This document shows positions 1-9,164 of a stretch of 64,000 nucleotides of DNA, piece by piece. Source of the stretch: Nesterenkonia lutea (GTDB taxonomy: Bacteria > Actinomycetota > Actinomycetes > Actinomycetales > Micrococcaceae). The position numbers and the translations under genes are program-made. The stretch covers positions 1,612,001 to 1,676,000 of the forward strand of contig NZ_JADBED010000001.1 in the NCBI RefSeq assembly GCF_014873955.1, read 5' to 3'. The notes under the pieces were generated by a model that saw only the letters and a program-made list of their open reading frames with translations, made no database searches and was not told where the DNA came from. Position 1 is the stretch's first letter. Each line of letters begins with the position of its first letter.

Positions 1-801
1 GGTGAAGGAGGCCGGGTGGGGGCTGGTGAAACGGACCCGCTCAAGTCCTTCGATCTCACCGCAGGCACGCAGCAGCTTCGCGAAGGCGCCGCGGTCTCCG
101 AACTCCACTCCGTAGGTGTTCACGTTCTGCCCGAGCAGGGTGACCTCCACGGCGCCGTCGGCCACCAGGGCGCGAACCTCGGCGAGGATCTCCCCGGGGC
201 GGCGATCGCGTTCCTTCCCCCGCAGGGAGGGCACGATGCAGAACGTGCAGGTGTTGTTGCATCCGACCGAGATGGAGACCCATCCCGAATGGACGGACTC
301 GCGCTTGGTCGGAAGCGTGGAGGGGAAGGTCTCCAGAGATTCCAGGATCTCGAGCTCCGCCTCGGCGTTGTGCCGGGAGCGTTCCAGCAGCGCGGGCAGG
401 GAGCCGATGTTGTGGGTGCCGAAGACGACGTCGACCCAGGGCGCCTTGGCCAGGACTGTCTCCTGGTCCTTCTGGGCGAGACAGCCGCCGACGGCGATCT
501 GCATCCCCTCGTGCTTGGCTTTGGTCTGGCGCAGCATGCCGAGGTTGCCGTAGAGCTTGTTGTCGGCGTTCTCCCGCACGGCACAGGTGTTGAAGACCAC
601 CAGATCAGGCGTCGCGCCGGTGGGCACCGGAGCGTATCCGGCGTCTTCGAGCAGTCCTGACATGCGTTCCGAGTCATGGACATTCATCTGGCAGCCGAAG
701 GTGCGCACTTCGTACGTGCGGTCCTGCGGTCCCTGGGACTCGGCCGCCGAGGCAGGGTCCAGAGAGGCGTCATCGGTGCGGTCCATCACTGCATCAGTCA
801 T
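1..801 (-). CDS. miaB: tRNA-2-methylthio-N6-dimethylallyladenosine synthase, partial (3' end outside window)
   Basis: Radical-SAM methylthiotransferase that adds a 2-methylthio group to i6A37 of tRNAs reading UNN codons. The first 267 codons are present and the frame stays open to the left edge. The N-terminal UPF0004 domain shows the cluster-binding cysteines in [15 protein letters not shown] and VGGCLAQ, and the radical-SAM motif CNNTCTFC follows at about residues 184-191. The ATG at 801 is preferred because it is the most upstream in-frame ATG and leaves a short, variable N-terminus before the conserved [13 protein letters not shown]. It lies 11 bases after the recX stop on the same strand, so it could be the last gene of a recA-recX-miaB run, which is a common actinobacterial order. 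Confidence 0.95.
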   Translation of the reverse strand, partial: MTDAVMDRTDDASLDPASAAESQGPQDRTYEVRTFGCQMNVHDSERMSGLLEDAGYAPVPTGATPDLVVFNTCAVRENADNKLYGNLGMLRQTKAKHEGMQIAVGGCLAQKDQETVLAKAPWVDVVFGTHNIGSLPALLERSRHNAEAELEILESLETFPSTLPTKRESVHSGWVSISVGCNNTCTFCIVPSLRGKERDRRPGEILAEVRALVADGAVEVTLLGQNVNTYGVEFGDRGAFAKLLRACGEIEGLERVRFTSPHPASFT

Positions 802-812
802 CGCAGAGAATT

Positions 813-1703
813 CTACGCGCTGGCGTGTTCGTCCAGCACCTCGCGGACGATCTGGAACGCCGTCCCGGGGGCGTGGCCGCGCCGGGCCAGCATGGAGACC
901 AGTCGACGAGTGGTCTTGTCTCGCTCTGCACGATCCTCCGGACCGGTGCCGGCGGGCACGGTTTTGCCACGGAGCTTGCGCTCGACGAGCTCACGGGCGG
1001 CTGCCAGCTCGTCGTCATCACTGAGCTGCTCCAAGGCCTCCTCGGCCACAGGGTCGCTGACGCCCTTCTCGCGAAGCTCGCGGCGCAGCGCAGATTTTCC
1101 AAGATTCTTGATCTCGTGACGCCCCCGCACCCAGGTGCGGGCGAACTCTGCGTCATTGATCAGATGGACTTCCTCCATGCGATCCAAGACACGAGTGATG
1201 ACCTCCGCAGAGAATTCCTTCTCCTGCAGCGCAGTGGCCAGCTGTTGCCGGGTCTTCGGGGAACCGGTGAGTCGACGCAGCACCACGGCACGGGCCTTCT
1301 CGTACTGCTGCTCGGGGCTCAGCGACTCGAGGTCCCCGGCCTCTTCCTCGTGCTCGTCCTCACCCGCGGTGCCCGGCTCAGTGCCCGGCCCGGCGCCTGG
1401 CCCGGTGCCTGACTCAGCGCCCGGCTCAGTGCCCGGCCCGGCGCCTGACTCAGCGCCCGGCTCGGTGCCTGACTCAGTGCCCGGCCCGGTGCCTGACTCA
1501 GTGCCCGGCCCGGTGCCTGGCTCAGCGCCCGGCTCGGTAGGCTCGCCCCGGCCGGGCTCGCTCTCACCGGCCGTGTCCTCCGGGAAGGGTTCGGCCGGTG
1601 CACTCACATCGAGGAAGTCCGGCACCGGTGCGTCCGGGTCCCGCTCCTCGATGCGAGTCAAGGCTTCGCGCAGCGCGTCGATGGTCTGCTGCTGGTCACC
1701 CAC
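813..1703 (-). CDS. recX: RecX regulatory protein with a long repetitive N-terminal extension
   Basis: Modulator of RecA that binds the RecA filament. The conserved RecX helices occupy roughly residues 134-296 ([20 protein letters not shown], then [20 protein letters not shown]). The usual family length is 150-200 residues. Here about 130 residues precede it, most of them a Gly/Pro/Thr/Glu/Ser/Ala array encoded by a tandem 12-base repeat. The start is GTG at 1703 with GGAGG about 8 bases upstream. The gene begins 12 bases after the recA stop, so it is co-transcribed with recA. The extension is acidic and probably disordered; its function is unknown. Confidence 0.93.
   Translation of the reverse strand: MGDQQQTIDALREALTRIEERDPDAPVPDFLDVSAPAEPFPEDTAGESEPGRGEPTEPGAEPGTGPGTESGTGPGTESGTEPGAESGAGPGTEPGAESGTGPGAGPGTEPGTAGEDEHEEEAGDLESLSPEQQYEKARAVVLRRLTGSPKTRQQLATALQEKEFSAEVITRVLDRMEEVHLINDAEFARTWVRGRHEIKNLGKSALRRELREKGVSDPVAEEALEQLSDDDELAAARELVERKLRGKTVPAGTGPEDRAERDKTTRRLVSMLARRGHAPGTAFQIVREVLDEHASA
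1369..1536. repeat. 14-unit, 12-base tandem repeat inside recX
   Basis: Fourteen contiguous 12-base units of the form GYGCCYGRCYCR (for example GTGCCTGACTCA, GTGCCCGGCCCG, GCGCCCGGCTCG) run without interruption. Because the unit is a multiple of three, changes in copy number keep recX in frame and alter only the length of the disordered N-terminal segment. Confidence 0.9.
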
Positions 1704-1715
1704 GGCGACCTCCTA

Positions 1716-2759
1716 TCAGGCGTCGACCGCCTTCAGTGCGGGTCCACCCTCATCCTCGAGGGGAGCGATGAGTCCCAGCTTCTCGCGGATGCGGCGCTCG
1801 ATCTCATCGGCAAGGTCAGGATTGTCCTTGAGGAAGGTGCGTGCCTTCTCCTTGCCCTGACCGAGCTGGTCACCGTCATAGGTGAACCAGGCTCCGGACT
1901 TCTTGACCAGTCCGTTCTCGACTCCGACATCGATCAGCCCGCCCTCGCGAGAGATGCCCTCGCCGTAGATGATGTCGAATTCGGCCTGCTTGAACGGCGG
2001 TGCCATCTTGTTCTTCACGATCTTGGCGCGCGTGCGGTTGCCCACGGCGTTGGTGCCCTCTTTGAGGGTCTCGATGCGACGGACGTCCACGCGGACGGAG
2101 GCGTAGAACTTCAGCGCCTTGCCTCCCGAGGTGGTCTCCGGGGAGCCGAAGAAGACGCCGATCTTCTCGCGCAGCTGGTTGATGAAGATGGCTGTGGTCT
2201 TCGTCTGTGACAGACGCCCGGCGATCTTGCGCAGTGCCTGTGACATCAGGCGGGCCTGCAGCCCGACGTGGGAGTCGCCCATCTCACCTTCGATCTCTGC
2301 ACGGGGCACCAGGGCGGCCACGGAGTCGATGACCACGATGTCGATGGAGCCGGAGGAGATCAGCATGTCCATGATCTCCAGCGCCTGCTCACCGGTGTCC
2401 GGCTGGGAGACCAGCAGCGCGTCGGTGTCCACGCCGAGATTCTGCGCGTAGATCGGATCGAGCGCATGCTCGGCGTCGATGAAGGCAGCGATGCCGCCCA
2501 GCTTCTGCGCATTGGCCACAGCATGCAGGGCCACTGTCGTCTTGCCGGAGGACTCGGGGCCGTAGATCTCCACCACGCGTCCGCGCGGGAAGCCGCCGAT
2601 GCCCAGAGCGGCGTCCAGGGCGATCGAGGAGGTCGGAATGGTCTCGATCGGTGCGCGGGTCTCGTCACCCAGCCGCATGACCGAACCTTTTCCGTACTGC
2701 TTGTCGATCTGTGCGAGCGCTGCTTCAAGCGCCTTTTCACGATCTTGGCTTACTGCCAT
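1716..2759 (-). CDS. recA: Recombinase RecA
   Basis: ATP-dependent strand-exchange protein that also triggers LexA self-cleavage in the SOS response. It has 347 residues, the normal length. Walker A is GPESSGKT at about residues 67-74, followed by the Walker-B-type [12 protein letters not shown]. The L2 segment includes [20 protein letters not shown]. The C-terminus is acidic, as usual. A LexA-type palindrome lies about 150 bases upstream, and recX follows after 12 bases. Confidence 0.98.
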   Translation of the reverse strand: MAVSQDREKALEAALAQIDKQYGKGSVMRLGDETRAPIETIPTSSIALDAALGIGGFPRGRVVEIYGPESSGKTTVALHAVANAQKLGGIAAFIDAEHALDPIYAQNLGVDTDALLVSQPDTGEQALEIMDMLISSGSIDIVVIDSVAALVPRAEIEGEMGDSHVGLQARLMSQALRKIAGRLSQTKTTAIFINQLREKIGVFFGSPETTSGGKALKFYASVRVDVRRIETLKEGTNAVGNRTRAKIVKNKMAPPFKQAEFDIIYGEGISREGGLIDVGVENGLVKKSGAWFTYDGDQLGQGKEKARTFLKDNPDLADEIERRIREKLGLIAPLEDEGGPALKAVDA

Positions 2760-2905
2760 GATTCACCTCGATGAGTCGTCGTATGTATGTGGTGCCAGAC
2801 TAGGCGGACCCTCTGACATGCCCGCGTGCAGAAACGAGCGATGTGCATTCAACAGAACCTCATCCCGCCGTCCGGGCCTTCTGGGGAAAACTCTAGCGCA
2901 TCGGC

Positions 2906-2921
2906 TCGAACATATCTTCGA
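2906..2921 (-). promoter_or_regulatory. LexA (SOS) box upstream of recA
   Basis: TCGAACATATCTTCGA differs at one position from a perfect TCGAAC-N4-GTTCGA palindrome, the SOS box known from actinobacteria. It sits about 150 bases upstream of the recA start, in the 250-base leader that otherwise carries no gene. Its position and match support LexA control of the recA-recX operon. Confidence 0.85.
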
Positions 2922-3012
2922 CTGCGGTCCGGCGTGTCTCGGCGCTGAGCTGCCCCGTCTCGTCGCGCAGCCTCGTCGCGCACGGGCCGTGAACCGGCCG
3001 TGAGCAGGGCGG

Positions 3013-3231
3013 TCAGCTCTTGGGCTGGATGTCTCGTCCCAGCCGGCGATCCACCGGGACATCCTGCTGCTCGCAGACGGCTTCCCAGACATCCCGCGGG
3101 TTCACCCCGGCCTCGAGGGAGGCCTTGGCCGTCTTCTGATATTCGCTGAGCACCAGGGAGTCGGCGAGGACATGAGCGTATCCGGATCCGAACTCGTCCT
3201 CCATGAGGAACCAGAATCGACTTTGTCTCAT
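3013..3231 (-). CDS. DUF3046 family protein
   Basis: Small 72-residue actinobacterial protein of unknown function that commonly sits upstream of recA. The family pattern is visible: an aromatic-rich start (MRQSRFWFLMEDEFGSGYA), a central VLSEY segment and the terminal DVWEAVCEQQDVP. Its ATG overlaps the stop codon of the upstream MarR gene by four bases, so the two are probably translationally coupled. Confidence 0.88.
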   Translation of the reverse strand: MRQSRFWFLMEDEFGSGYAHVLADSLVLSEYQKTAKASLEAGVNPRDVWEAVCEQQDVPVDRRLGRDIQPKS

Positions 3232-3743
3232 GAATCTCCCTCGGCGGCTTCGTGGGCAGCTGACTCGGGAGCCAGTGCTGGATCATTCTCGGCGTCGAAC
3301 TCGGTATAGCTGCGGTTCAGCTTCGCCAGCAGCCCGGAGAGCATGGTGATCTCCTGCTCCTCCCAGGGCTGCAGCATCTGCAGGTATCGTTCAGCACGGT
3401 CTCCCTGCGCAGATTCAAGCCGGGACCGTCCCTCGTCGGTGAGCGAGACCGTCTGGGCACGGCCGTCGTCGGGATCGGTGGCCTTCTCGATGAAGCCCCG
3501 AGCCTCAAGCGTGCTCAGCTGGCGGGAGAGCGTCGGCTTGCCGATTCCAAGGTGGCGAGCGATCGCCGTCATCCGCTGGGGCCCCATCTGCTGCAGCGTC
3601 GCAAGCACCGAATAGGAGGCTGGCTCAATCTCAGAGTCGATCTGGCGGGCCAGCTGGAGAGCGTTGAAGCGACGCCGGACGAAGAGTCTGTTGAACTCCT
3701 GTTCGAGCTCGTGGACCTTGGCGCGTCGTCGATGGCTTTCCAT
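3228..3743 (-). CDS. MarR family transcriptional regulator
   Basis: Winged-helix regulator of 171 residues. The helix-turn-helix is visible in PQRMTAIARHLGIGKPTLSRQLSTLEARGFIEK (about residues 55-87), followed by the beta-wing segment DPDDGRAQTVSLTDEGR. The ligand and targets are unknown. It overlaps the downstream DUF3046 gene by four bases. The start ATG at 3743 gives a basic N-terminus of the usual family length. Confidence 0.9.
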   Translation of the reverse strand: MESHRRRAKVHELEQEFNRLFVRRRFNALQLARQIDSEIEPASYSVLATLQQMGPQRMTAIARHLGIGKPTLSRQLSTLEARGFIEKATDPDDGRAQTVSLTDEGRSRLESAQGDRAERYLQMLQPWEEQEITMLSGLLAKLNRSYTEFDAENDPALAPESAAHEAAEGDS

Positions 3744-3777
3744 GCATCTCAGTCTAAGTCAGTGGACCACACAGCAA

Positions 3778-3806
3778 GGGAGGGTCACCCCGCAGGGTGC
3801 CCTCCC
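3778..3806 (-). terminator. Hairpin downstream of clgR
   Basis: A GGGAGGG-TCACCC arm pairs with GGGTG-CCCTCCC across a CGCA loop, with one bulge. It lies about 50 bases beyond the clgR stop and before the MarR gene. There is no clear U-tract. Confidence 0.55.
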
Positions 3807-3857
3807 ATGCTGAACCGCTGTGAGGCTGCGGCTGCGCCGCAATGCCGCTGCGGCGGT

Positions 3858-4304
3858 CTACGATCCGCTGCGCGCGAGCTCCTCGCGGGTGAGGTTGTCC
3901 GGCACGCGGTCCGGCACGACTCCACCGCCGAACTCTCGCTGAAATTCGGTGGGCACCGTGTCGGGCACCTGCAGACCTTCAGCGTTGGCGATGCGCTCAG
4001 CGACCTGGGAGAGCATCGTGGACAGCGGCACGTCCAGGGCCGAACAGATGGAGGCAAGCAGCTCCGAGGAGGCTTCCTTCTGACCGCGCTCGACCTCAGA
4101 GAGGTATCCCAGGGACACTCGCGCGTCATGGGAGACGTCCCGCAGGGTGCGACCCTCGGCCTGGCGGATGCTGCGCAGGACATCGCCGATCTCCTGGCGC
4201 AGGACCACGCCTTTGGACTCTCGGGTCTCGGTGGTGGCGACGCCGTCGACGTCCATATCTTTCCAACGGGTCACGCCGTTGACGGTGACTGGTTGTCTCA
4301 CCAT
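3858..4304 (-). CDS. clgR: ClgR-type XRE regulator of clp protease genes
   Basis: 148-residue regulator with a Cro/CI helix-turn-helix. The segment [45 protein letters not shown] (split here for description, about residues 50-95) has the signature of ClgR, which in actinobacteria activates clpP1P2/clpC and is itself degraded by Clp. The start ATG at 4304 is chosen because AAAGAGGAGT lies about 8 bases upstream; the more upstream in-frame ATG at 4343 lacks such a site. The pgsA-cinA-clgR order is conserved in actinobacteria and supports the name. Confidence 0.88.
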   Translation of the reverse strand: MVRQPVTVNGVTRWKDMDVDGVATTETRESKGVVLRQEIGDVLRSIRQAEGRTLRDVSHDARVSLGYLSEVERGQKEASSELLASICSALDVPLSTMLSQVAERIANAEGLQVPDTVPTEFQREFGGGVVPDRVPDNLTREELARSGS

Positions 4305-4397
4305 GGACTCACTCCTCTTTCGGTATGTTCCACCTGTGGTCAACGGTCTTCGCAGGCGTTTTCTTCCCGGGGCAGTTGCAGGTCCTTCACTTCTACT

Positions 4398-5039
4398 CTA
4401 GTCCTGATCCCCGATGCCTGGAGGGACAGTGAGCAGAAAGTCTTCGACCAGCTTCAGCGCCCCCTCGACGGAGGCATCGCGGATCTCCTCACGGTCGCCG
4501 TCGAGGTCCAACAGCAGTGACGCGGAGAGCCACTCCTGGGCCTCGGCGGCGCTGAGCCCGGCGCGGGGCTCTTCGCAGCCCTCGGGCAGACGGACGCCCA
4601 GCCGCCGAACCGTGGACTTCCTGCAGGCCAGGCCGAGATAGACGGTCCCCACGTCCTTGCCCTCGTGCGGTGCGGGGCCGGCCACACCGGTGGTGGAGAC
4701 CCCGATGTCGGCACCGGTGCATGCTGCGGCTCCGCGTGCCATGGCCGCGGCCACGTCGGGATCCACAGCGCCCCGCTGCTCGAGCAGCTCTGCGTCGACG
4801 CCGAGAACATTACGCTTCACGGCGCTGGAATAGGCGACGACGCCGCCCAGCAGAGCCACAGAGGTGCCGGGCACTTCGGCGATGCGGGAGCAGAGACCTC
4901 CGGCGGTCAGGGATTCTGCAGTGGCCAGTGTGGCTCCGCGATGGCCCAGGCGTTGGATGAGGGATCTCGGCTCGGTCCTGTGCTCGGCCTCTCGGGCCAC
5001 TTCGCCGGCGTCGCCCTCGGTCTTCAGGCCTTCAGGCAT
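4398..5039 (-). CDS. cinA: CinA family protein, nicotinamide-nucleotide amidohydrolase domain
   Basis: 213-residue protein equivalent to the C-terminal domain of CinA (PncC-like), which deamidates NMN to nicotinate mononucleotide. Family motifs are ATAESLTAGGLCSRIAEVPG, the GGVVAYSSAVKRNVLGV segment and TGVAGPAPHEGKDVGTVYLG. The N-terminal competence-damage domain is absent, as is usual in actinobacteria. The ATG at 5039 overlaps the pgsA stop codon by eight bases and has AGGGGA just upstream. Two further in-frame ATGs lie upstream (5054, 5057). Confidence 0.9.
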   Translation of the reverse strand: MPEGLKTEGDAGEVAREAEHRTEPRSLIQRLGHRGATLATAESLTAGGLCSRIAEVPGTSVALLGGVVAYSSAVKRNVLGVDAELLEQRGAVDPDVAAAMARGAAACTGADIGVSTTGVAGPAPHEGKDVGTVYLGLACRKSTVRRLGVRLPEGCEEPRAGLSAAEAQEWLSASLLLDLDGDREEIRDASVEGALKLVEDFLLTVPPGIGDQD

Positions 5040-5712
5040 TGCCGTCCCCTGCATCACCCGGTCGACTGGCGTCCGCGTCCGCCGCCCGCACCCTGCGCCG
5101 CATCTTGAACGCGGAGAGGACGTAGTCCACGCCGGTGATCACCGTGACCACCAGGGCCAGGATCATGATTCCCAGCGCGACGTCGGCCAGCCAGTCGGCG
5201 ATGACCACCAGCGGCAGCAGCATGAGCAGCAGACCTGCGGACTGCAGCACGGTCTTGAGCTTGCCCCCGCGGGAGGCCGGCATGACGCCGTAGCGGATCA
5301 CCGCCATGCGCAGCACCGTGACGCCCACCTCGCGGATCAGAATGACGACGGTGACCCACCAGGGCAGCTCAGAGAGCAGCGAGAGCATGATCAGGCCCGC
5401 GCCGATGAGCAGCTTGTCGGCGATGGGGTCCGCGATCTTGCCGAAGTCGGTGACGAGATTGCGCGCGCGCGCCAGGTCGCCGTCGATCTTGTCGGTGAGC
5501 ACTGCCACGGCGAAGACCGCCGCAGCCGCCCACCGCCAGCCGCCGTTGTCCGCCTCGGGACTGCCGCCGAAGAGCGCGCCGTCGGAGTCCAGCACCAGGA
5601 ACCAGATGAAGACGGGAACCAGAGCGATCCGGACCATGGTCAGGATGTTCGCGATGTTCAGCAGCGGTGCTTGTCCGTTCTGCGCCGATGTCTCGCGGGG
5701 TGTGTCAGTCAT
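5032..5712 (-). CDS. pgsA: CDP-diacylglycerol--glycerol-3-phosphate 3-phosphatidyltransferase
   Basis: Integral membrane enzyme of 226 residues that makes phosphatidylglycerol phosphate from CDP-diacylglycerol and glycerol 3-phosphate. The CDP-alcohol phosphotransferase signature D-x2-DG-x2-AR-x8-G-x3-D-x3-D is present as DKIDGDLARAR followed by DFGKIADPIAD. Several hydrophobic helices follow. GAGAGG precedes the ATG at 5712. It lies 7 bases after ftsK and overlaps cinA. Confidence 0.93.
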   Translation of the reverse strand: MTDTPRETSAQNGQAPLLNIANILTMVRIALVPVFIWFLVLDSDGALFGGSPEADNGGWRWAAAAVFAVAVLTDKIDGDLARARNLVTDFGKIADPIADKLLIGAGLIMLSLLSELPWWVTVVILIREVGVTVLRMAVIRYGVMPASRGGKLKTVLQSAGLLLMLLPLVVIADWLADVALGIMILALVVTVITGVDYVLSAFKMRRRVRAADADASRPGDAGDGNA

Positions 5713-5719
5713 GAGCCTC

Positions 5720-8700
5720 TCAGCGTCCGGTCAATTCCCAAACATCCTCACCGGATGTGGAGTCATGACCGTCATGATAGTCGTTCGCCTGGGGCAGCGC
5801 CGCCGTGCGCTCGGCCAGGTCCCGGGCGATCAGATCTGCGCTGGAGAGCGACTGCCGGCTCACCCGGCGCTCACCGACCGCCTGGGTGGGCGCGGTCTGT
5901 GTGGGCACGGCCCGTGTCGGGTCGGACTGGATGGAATCGGACTGGGCGGGATCTGACTGGACGTAACCGGACTGGAGAGGCTCCGCCGCCGAGGCGGCAG
6001 AGACGGCCGATGATCCGGAGACCGCAGAGTACCCGGACTCAGCGGAGGGCGCGGAGCCCCCGGTGGAGGCCGAGCGGACGGTGCCGGTGGAAGCTGCAGT
6101 CGGGGCCGGTGCCTGCTCGGCCCCAAGGACTCCGGTGGGAGCGGTCTGCACCGACTGGCCCGGCTCATACTCGATGCCCGTGTTGTCGTAGGCCTCGGGG
6201 GCGGCTTCGCTGGGCGCTGCCCCCCGCGGCTCCTCGCCGCGCATGGTGGCCAGCAGGCCGGGGAGCTCCTCCGGGGAGACCAGCACGTCGCGGGCCTTCG
6301 AGCCCTCTGAGGCGCTGACCACGCCGCGGGATTCCATCAGGTCCATCAGCCGGCCGGCCTTGGCGAAGCCCACGCGCAGCTTGCGCTGGAGCATGGAGGT
6401 GGAGCCGAACTGCGTGGTGACCACCAGTTCGGTGGCCTGCAGCAGCACGTCGAGATCGTCCCCGATGTCCTCATCGATCTTCTTGGAGACCTTCTCCGGC
6501 ACCACGTCCTCGCGGTACTGGGCCTTGAGCTGGGACTTCACGTGCTCGACCACTGCGTGGACCTCTGAGTCATTGACCCAGGCGCCCTGGACGCGCATGG
6601 CGTTGGGACGTCCTGCGGGAAGGAAGAGCGCGTCTCCCTGCCCGAGCAGCTTCTCCGCACCCACGGAGTCCAGCACCACGCGGGAATCCGTGGAGGAGGA
6701 GGTCGCGAAGGCCATGCGGGAGGGGATGTTGGCCTTGATCAGACCGGTGACCACGTTGACCGAGGGGCGCTGGGTGGCCAGCACCAGGTGGATGCCGGCC
6801 GCGCGGGCGAGCTGGGTGATGCGCACGATCGAGTCCTCGACGTCGCGCGGGGCGACCATCATCAGGTCGGCGAGCTCGTCGACGATCACCAGCAGATAGG
6901 GGTAGGGCCGCAGGTCGCGCTGGGAGTCCGGGGGCAGCTGGATCTTGCCCGCGCGGATCGCCTTGTTGAAGTCATCGATGTGCTTGTACCCGAAGTGGGC
7001 GAGGTCGTCGTAGCGGTTGTCCATCTCCTTGACCACCCACTGCAGCGCCTCGGCGGCCTTCTTGGCGTCGGTGATGATCGGGGTGACCAGGTGCGGGACA
7101 CCTTCGTAGGCGGTGAGCTCCACACGCTTGGGGTCCACCATGACCAGGCGGACCTCGTCCGGGGTGGCGCGCATCAGGATGGAGGTGACCATGGAGTTCA
7201 CGAAGGCCGACTTGCCTGCGCCGGTGGCGCCGGCCACCAGCAGGTGCGGCATCTTCGCGAGGTTGGCGACCACGAAGCCGCCCTCGACATCTTTGCCCAC
7301 GCCCATGATCATGGGGTGATCCGTCTTGCGCGCGGCGTTGGAGCGGAGCACATCGCCCAGGGCGACGACTTCCTTGTCCTTGTTCGGGATCTCGATGCCG
7401 ATGGCGGACTTGCCCGGGATGGGCGAGAGGATCCGGACCTCGTTGGAGGCCACGGCCAGGGAGATGTTCTTCTCCAGTCCGGTGACCTTCTCCACCTTGG
7501 TGCCCGGAACGAGCTCCACCTCGTAGCGGGTGACCGTGGGTCCGCGGGAGAACCCGGTGACCTGGGCCTCGACCTTGAACTGCTGGAAGGTCTGGTTCAG
7601 CGCGTGCACGACCTCATCGTTGGCAGCAGTGTGCTCCTTGGCCGGAGGACCCGAGGGCAGCAGTCCCTGTTCGGGCAGCGTGTAGGTGACGTCTCCGCCG
7701 AGGGTGAGCTGTTCCGAGCGCACGGGCATCGCAGCGGCAGGGGCAGGAGCCTCGGCCTCCGGGTTGTTGCGCAGCGCGGCCGAGGAGGGCACGCCGGCGG
7801 CGGGCTGCGCCTCTGCGGCAGGGGCCGCTTTCTCGCGCGCCCGCTGGATGGCCAGCTCCTGAGCGGTGGGACGGCGGACTCCTGCCGGCACGGCCGGGGA
7901 GCTGAAGGACCCTTCGGCGGACTCTTCGAAGACCGGGTCCTCGTAGGCCCCGGCCGCGGCGCGCTGGGCGTCGGAGTCTGCAGAATCCTCGTTGCCGAAG
8001 GACTCGGCGTCGGCGGACTCCGAGTCCCCGGCCTTCGTCCCCATGATCTTGGCGAGCAGGGACTTCTTCCCGCCGGCCTCTGCGGCAGCGGGATCCTCGG
8101 CATGGCGCGCGGAGCGGCGCGGGCGGTCCGCAGCGTCGTCCTCGGCTGTGGCGGACTTCGAGCCGGACCTGGCCGGCTTGGACCCGGATGCGGACGCTGG
8201 GGTGCCGCTCTGGTCCGCGTCACGCTGCTGGGAGGCCCCGCCGGTGGGAAGGTTCGGGTCCTGTTCGGGCTCGCGGCGCTCCCCCACCACGTAGCTCATG
8301 GCCACGGCGGCGCGGTCGGGCAGCCGGCGAAGCGGGGTGTCGGTGAGGATCAGGATTCCGGCGAGCAGCGCGATGATCAGCAGCGCCCAGACCGGATAGG
8401 GGGTCACCAGTGAGGCCAGCGGGACGCTGACGAGGTAGCCGACGACGCCGCCCGAGGTCAGCAGGGCGGTGAAGGTGCCGTCGGTGCCCACGGTGAAGGC
8501 TTCGTTGATCGTGGGCAGGCCGTTCGCCAGGTGCACGATCCCTGCCGCGGCGACCAGGATGATCGCGCTGCCTGCGGCGATCCGGGCATTGCCCGAATGG
8601 TCCTGGGGCGCGCGGAAATAGCGCACGGCGGCGATCAGCAGGATCAGCGGCAGGATCACCGAGGCCCACCCGAAGGTGCCGGCGGTGGAGGTGTGCACCA

Positions 8701-9031
8701 CGCCCGTCGCCCAGTGGTCGATGGCGCGGGCGCCCCACCAGTCCACCACGGCGGTGAGCAGGGCCAGCAGGAAGAACACCAGTCCCGCGCCGTCGCGGCG
8801 GTCGGCGGGGTGGATCTTCACCTGCCGTCCGATGCCTCGCACGGCGGAGGCCACCGGGGTGGCCAGAGCCAGCCAGAGGCCGCGCGCGGCGGAGGCCAGC
8901 AGGTTCCCGCGCGGGGAATCTGCTGGTTCATCGGAGGTGTTCTTCGACGTCGTCGCGCGGCCGGAGGCACTCTTGGAAGTCTTGCTTCCTTTTGTGCTGG
9001 CGGCTCGCGAGGGGGAAGTACGTGTCGCCAT
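5720..9031 (-). CDS. ftsK: DNA translocase FtsK/SpoIIIE
   Basis: 1103-residue septal DNA pump. The N-terminal third has four to five membrane helices (for example GLVFFLLALLTAVVDWWGA and YPVWALLIIALLAGILIL). A Pro/Ala/Glu-rich linker follows, with an Ala-rich tract at about residues 290-430. The motor domain has Walker A GATGAGKS at about residues 600-607 and the Walker-B-type LLVIVDELADLMM. A gamma winged helix (LLQATELVVTTQFGSTSMLQ) starts at about residue 865. The family normally stops soon after gamma; here about 165 low-complexity residues follow, including QSDPxQSD-type repeats and ending DVWELTGR. Confidence 0.95.
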   Translation of the reverse strand: MATRTSPSRAASTKGSKTSKSASGRATTSKNTSDEPADSPRGNLLASAARGLWLALATPVASAVRGIGRQVKIHPADRRDGAGLVFFLLALLTAVVDWWGARAIDHWATGVVHTSTAGTFGWASVILPLILLIAAVRYFRAPQDHSGNARIAAGSAIILVAAAGIVHLANGLPTINEAFTVGTDGTFTALLTSGGVVGYLVSVPLASLVTPYPVWALLIIALLAGILILTDTPLRRLPDRAAVAMSYVVGERREPEQDPNLPTGGASQQRDADQSGTPASASGSKPARSGSKSATAEDDAADRPRRSARHAEDPAAAEAGGKKSLLAKIMGTKAGDSESADAESFGNEDSADSDAQRAAAGAYEDPVFEESAEGSFSSPAVPAGVRRPTAQELAIQRAREKAAPAAEAQPAAGVPSSAALRNNPEAEAPAPAAAMPVRSEQLTLGGDVTYTLPEQGLLPSGPPAKEHTAANDEVVHALNQTFQQFKVEAQVTGFSRGPTVTRYEVELVPGTKVEKVTGLEKNISLAVASNEVRILSPIPGKSAIGIEIPNKDKEVVALGDVLRSNAARKTDHPMIMGVGKDVEGGFVVANLAKMPHLLVAGATGAGKSAFVNSMVTSILMRATPDEVRLVMVDPKRVELTAYEGVPHLVTPIITDAKKAAEALQWVVKEMDNRYDDLAHFGYKHIDDFNKAIRAGKIQLPPDSQRDLRPYPYLLVIVDELADLMMVAPRDVEDSIVRITQLARAAGIHLVLATQRPSVNVVTGLIKANIPSRMAFATSSSTDSRVVLDSVGAEKLLGQGDALFLPAGRPNAMRVQGAWVNDSEVHAVVEHVKSQLKAQYREDVVPEKVSKKIDEDIGDDLDVLLQATELVVTTQFGSTSMLQRKLRVGFAKAGRLMDLMESRGVVSASEGSKARDVLVSPEELPGLLATMRGEEPRGAAPSEAAPEAYDNTGIEYEPGQSVQTAPTGVLGAEQAPAPTAASTGTVRSASTGGSAPSAESGYSAVSGSSAVSAASAAEPLQSGYVQSDPAQSDSIQSDPTRAVPTQTAPTQAVGERRVSRQSLSSADLIARDLAERTAALPQANDYHDGHDSTSGEDVWELTGR

Positions 9032-9074
9032 GGGGACAACTTACCCCTGATGCCGACTCAGGTCATCGATCGGC

Positions 9075-9113
9075 ACACCTTTGGGCCCCACTGGCTGTGG
9101 GGCCCAAAGGTGT
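9075..9113 (-). terminator. Long perfect hairpin between rnj and ftsK
   Basis: A perfect 17-base inverted repeat (arms 9075-9091 and 9097-9113, loop TGGCT) starts about 50 bases after the rnj stop and ends about 45 bases before the ftsK start. There is no U-tract on either strand, as is common for actinobacterial terminators. It could also protect the rnj mRNA 3' end. Confidence 0.75.
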
Positions 9114-9164
9114 TGCCGGTGCGCCAGCGCCCGGAGAACCTGGGCCCGGAGAACCTGGGCTCGA

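Noticed and set aside
6788..8413. A long open frame antisense to ftsK
   Set aside because: No recognisable domain or initiation site; it is explained by the codon bias of ftsK.
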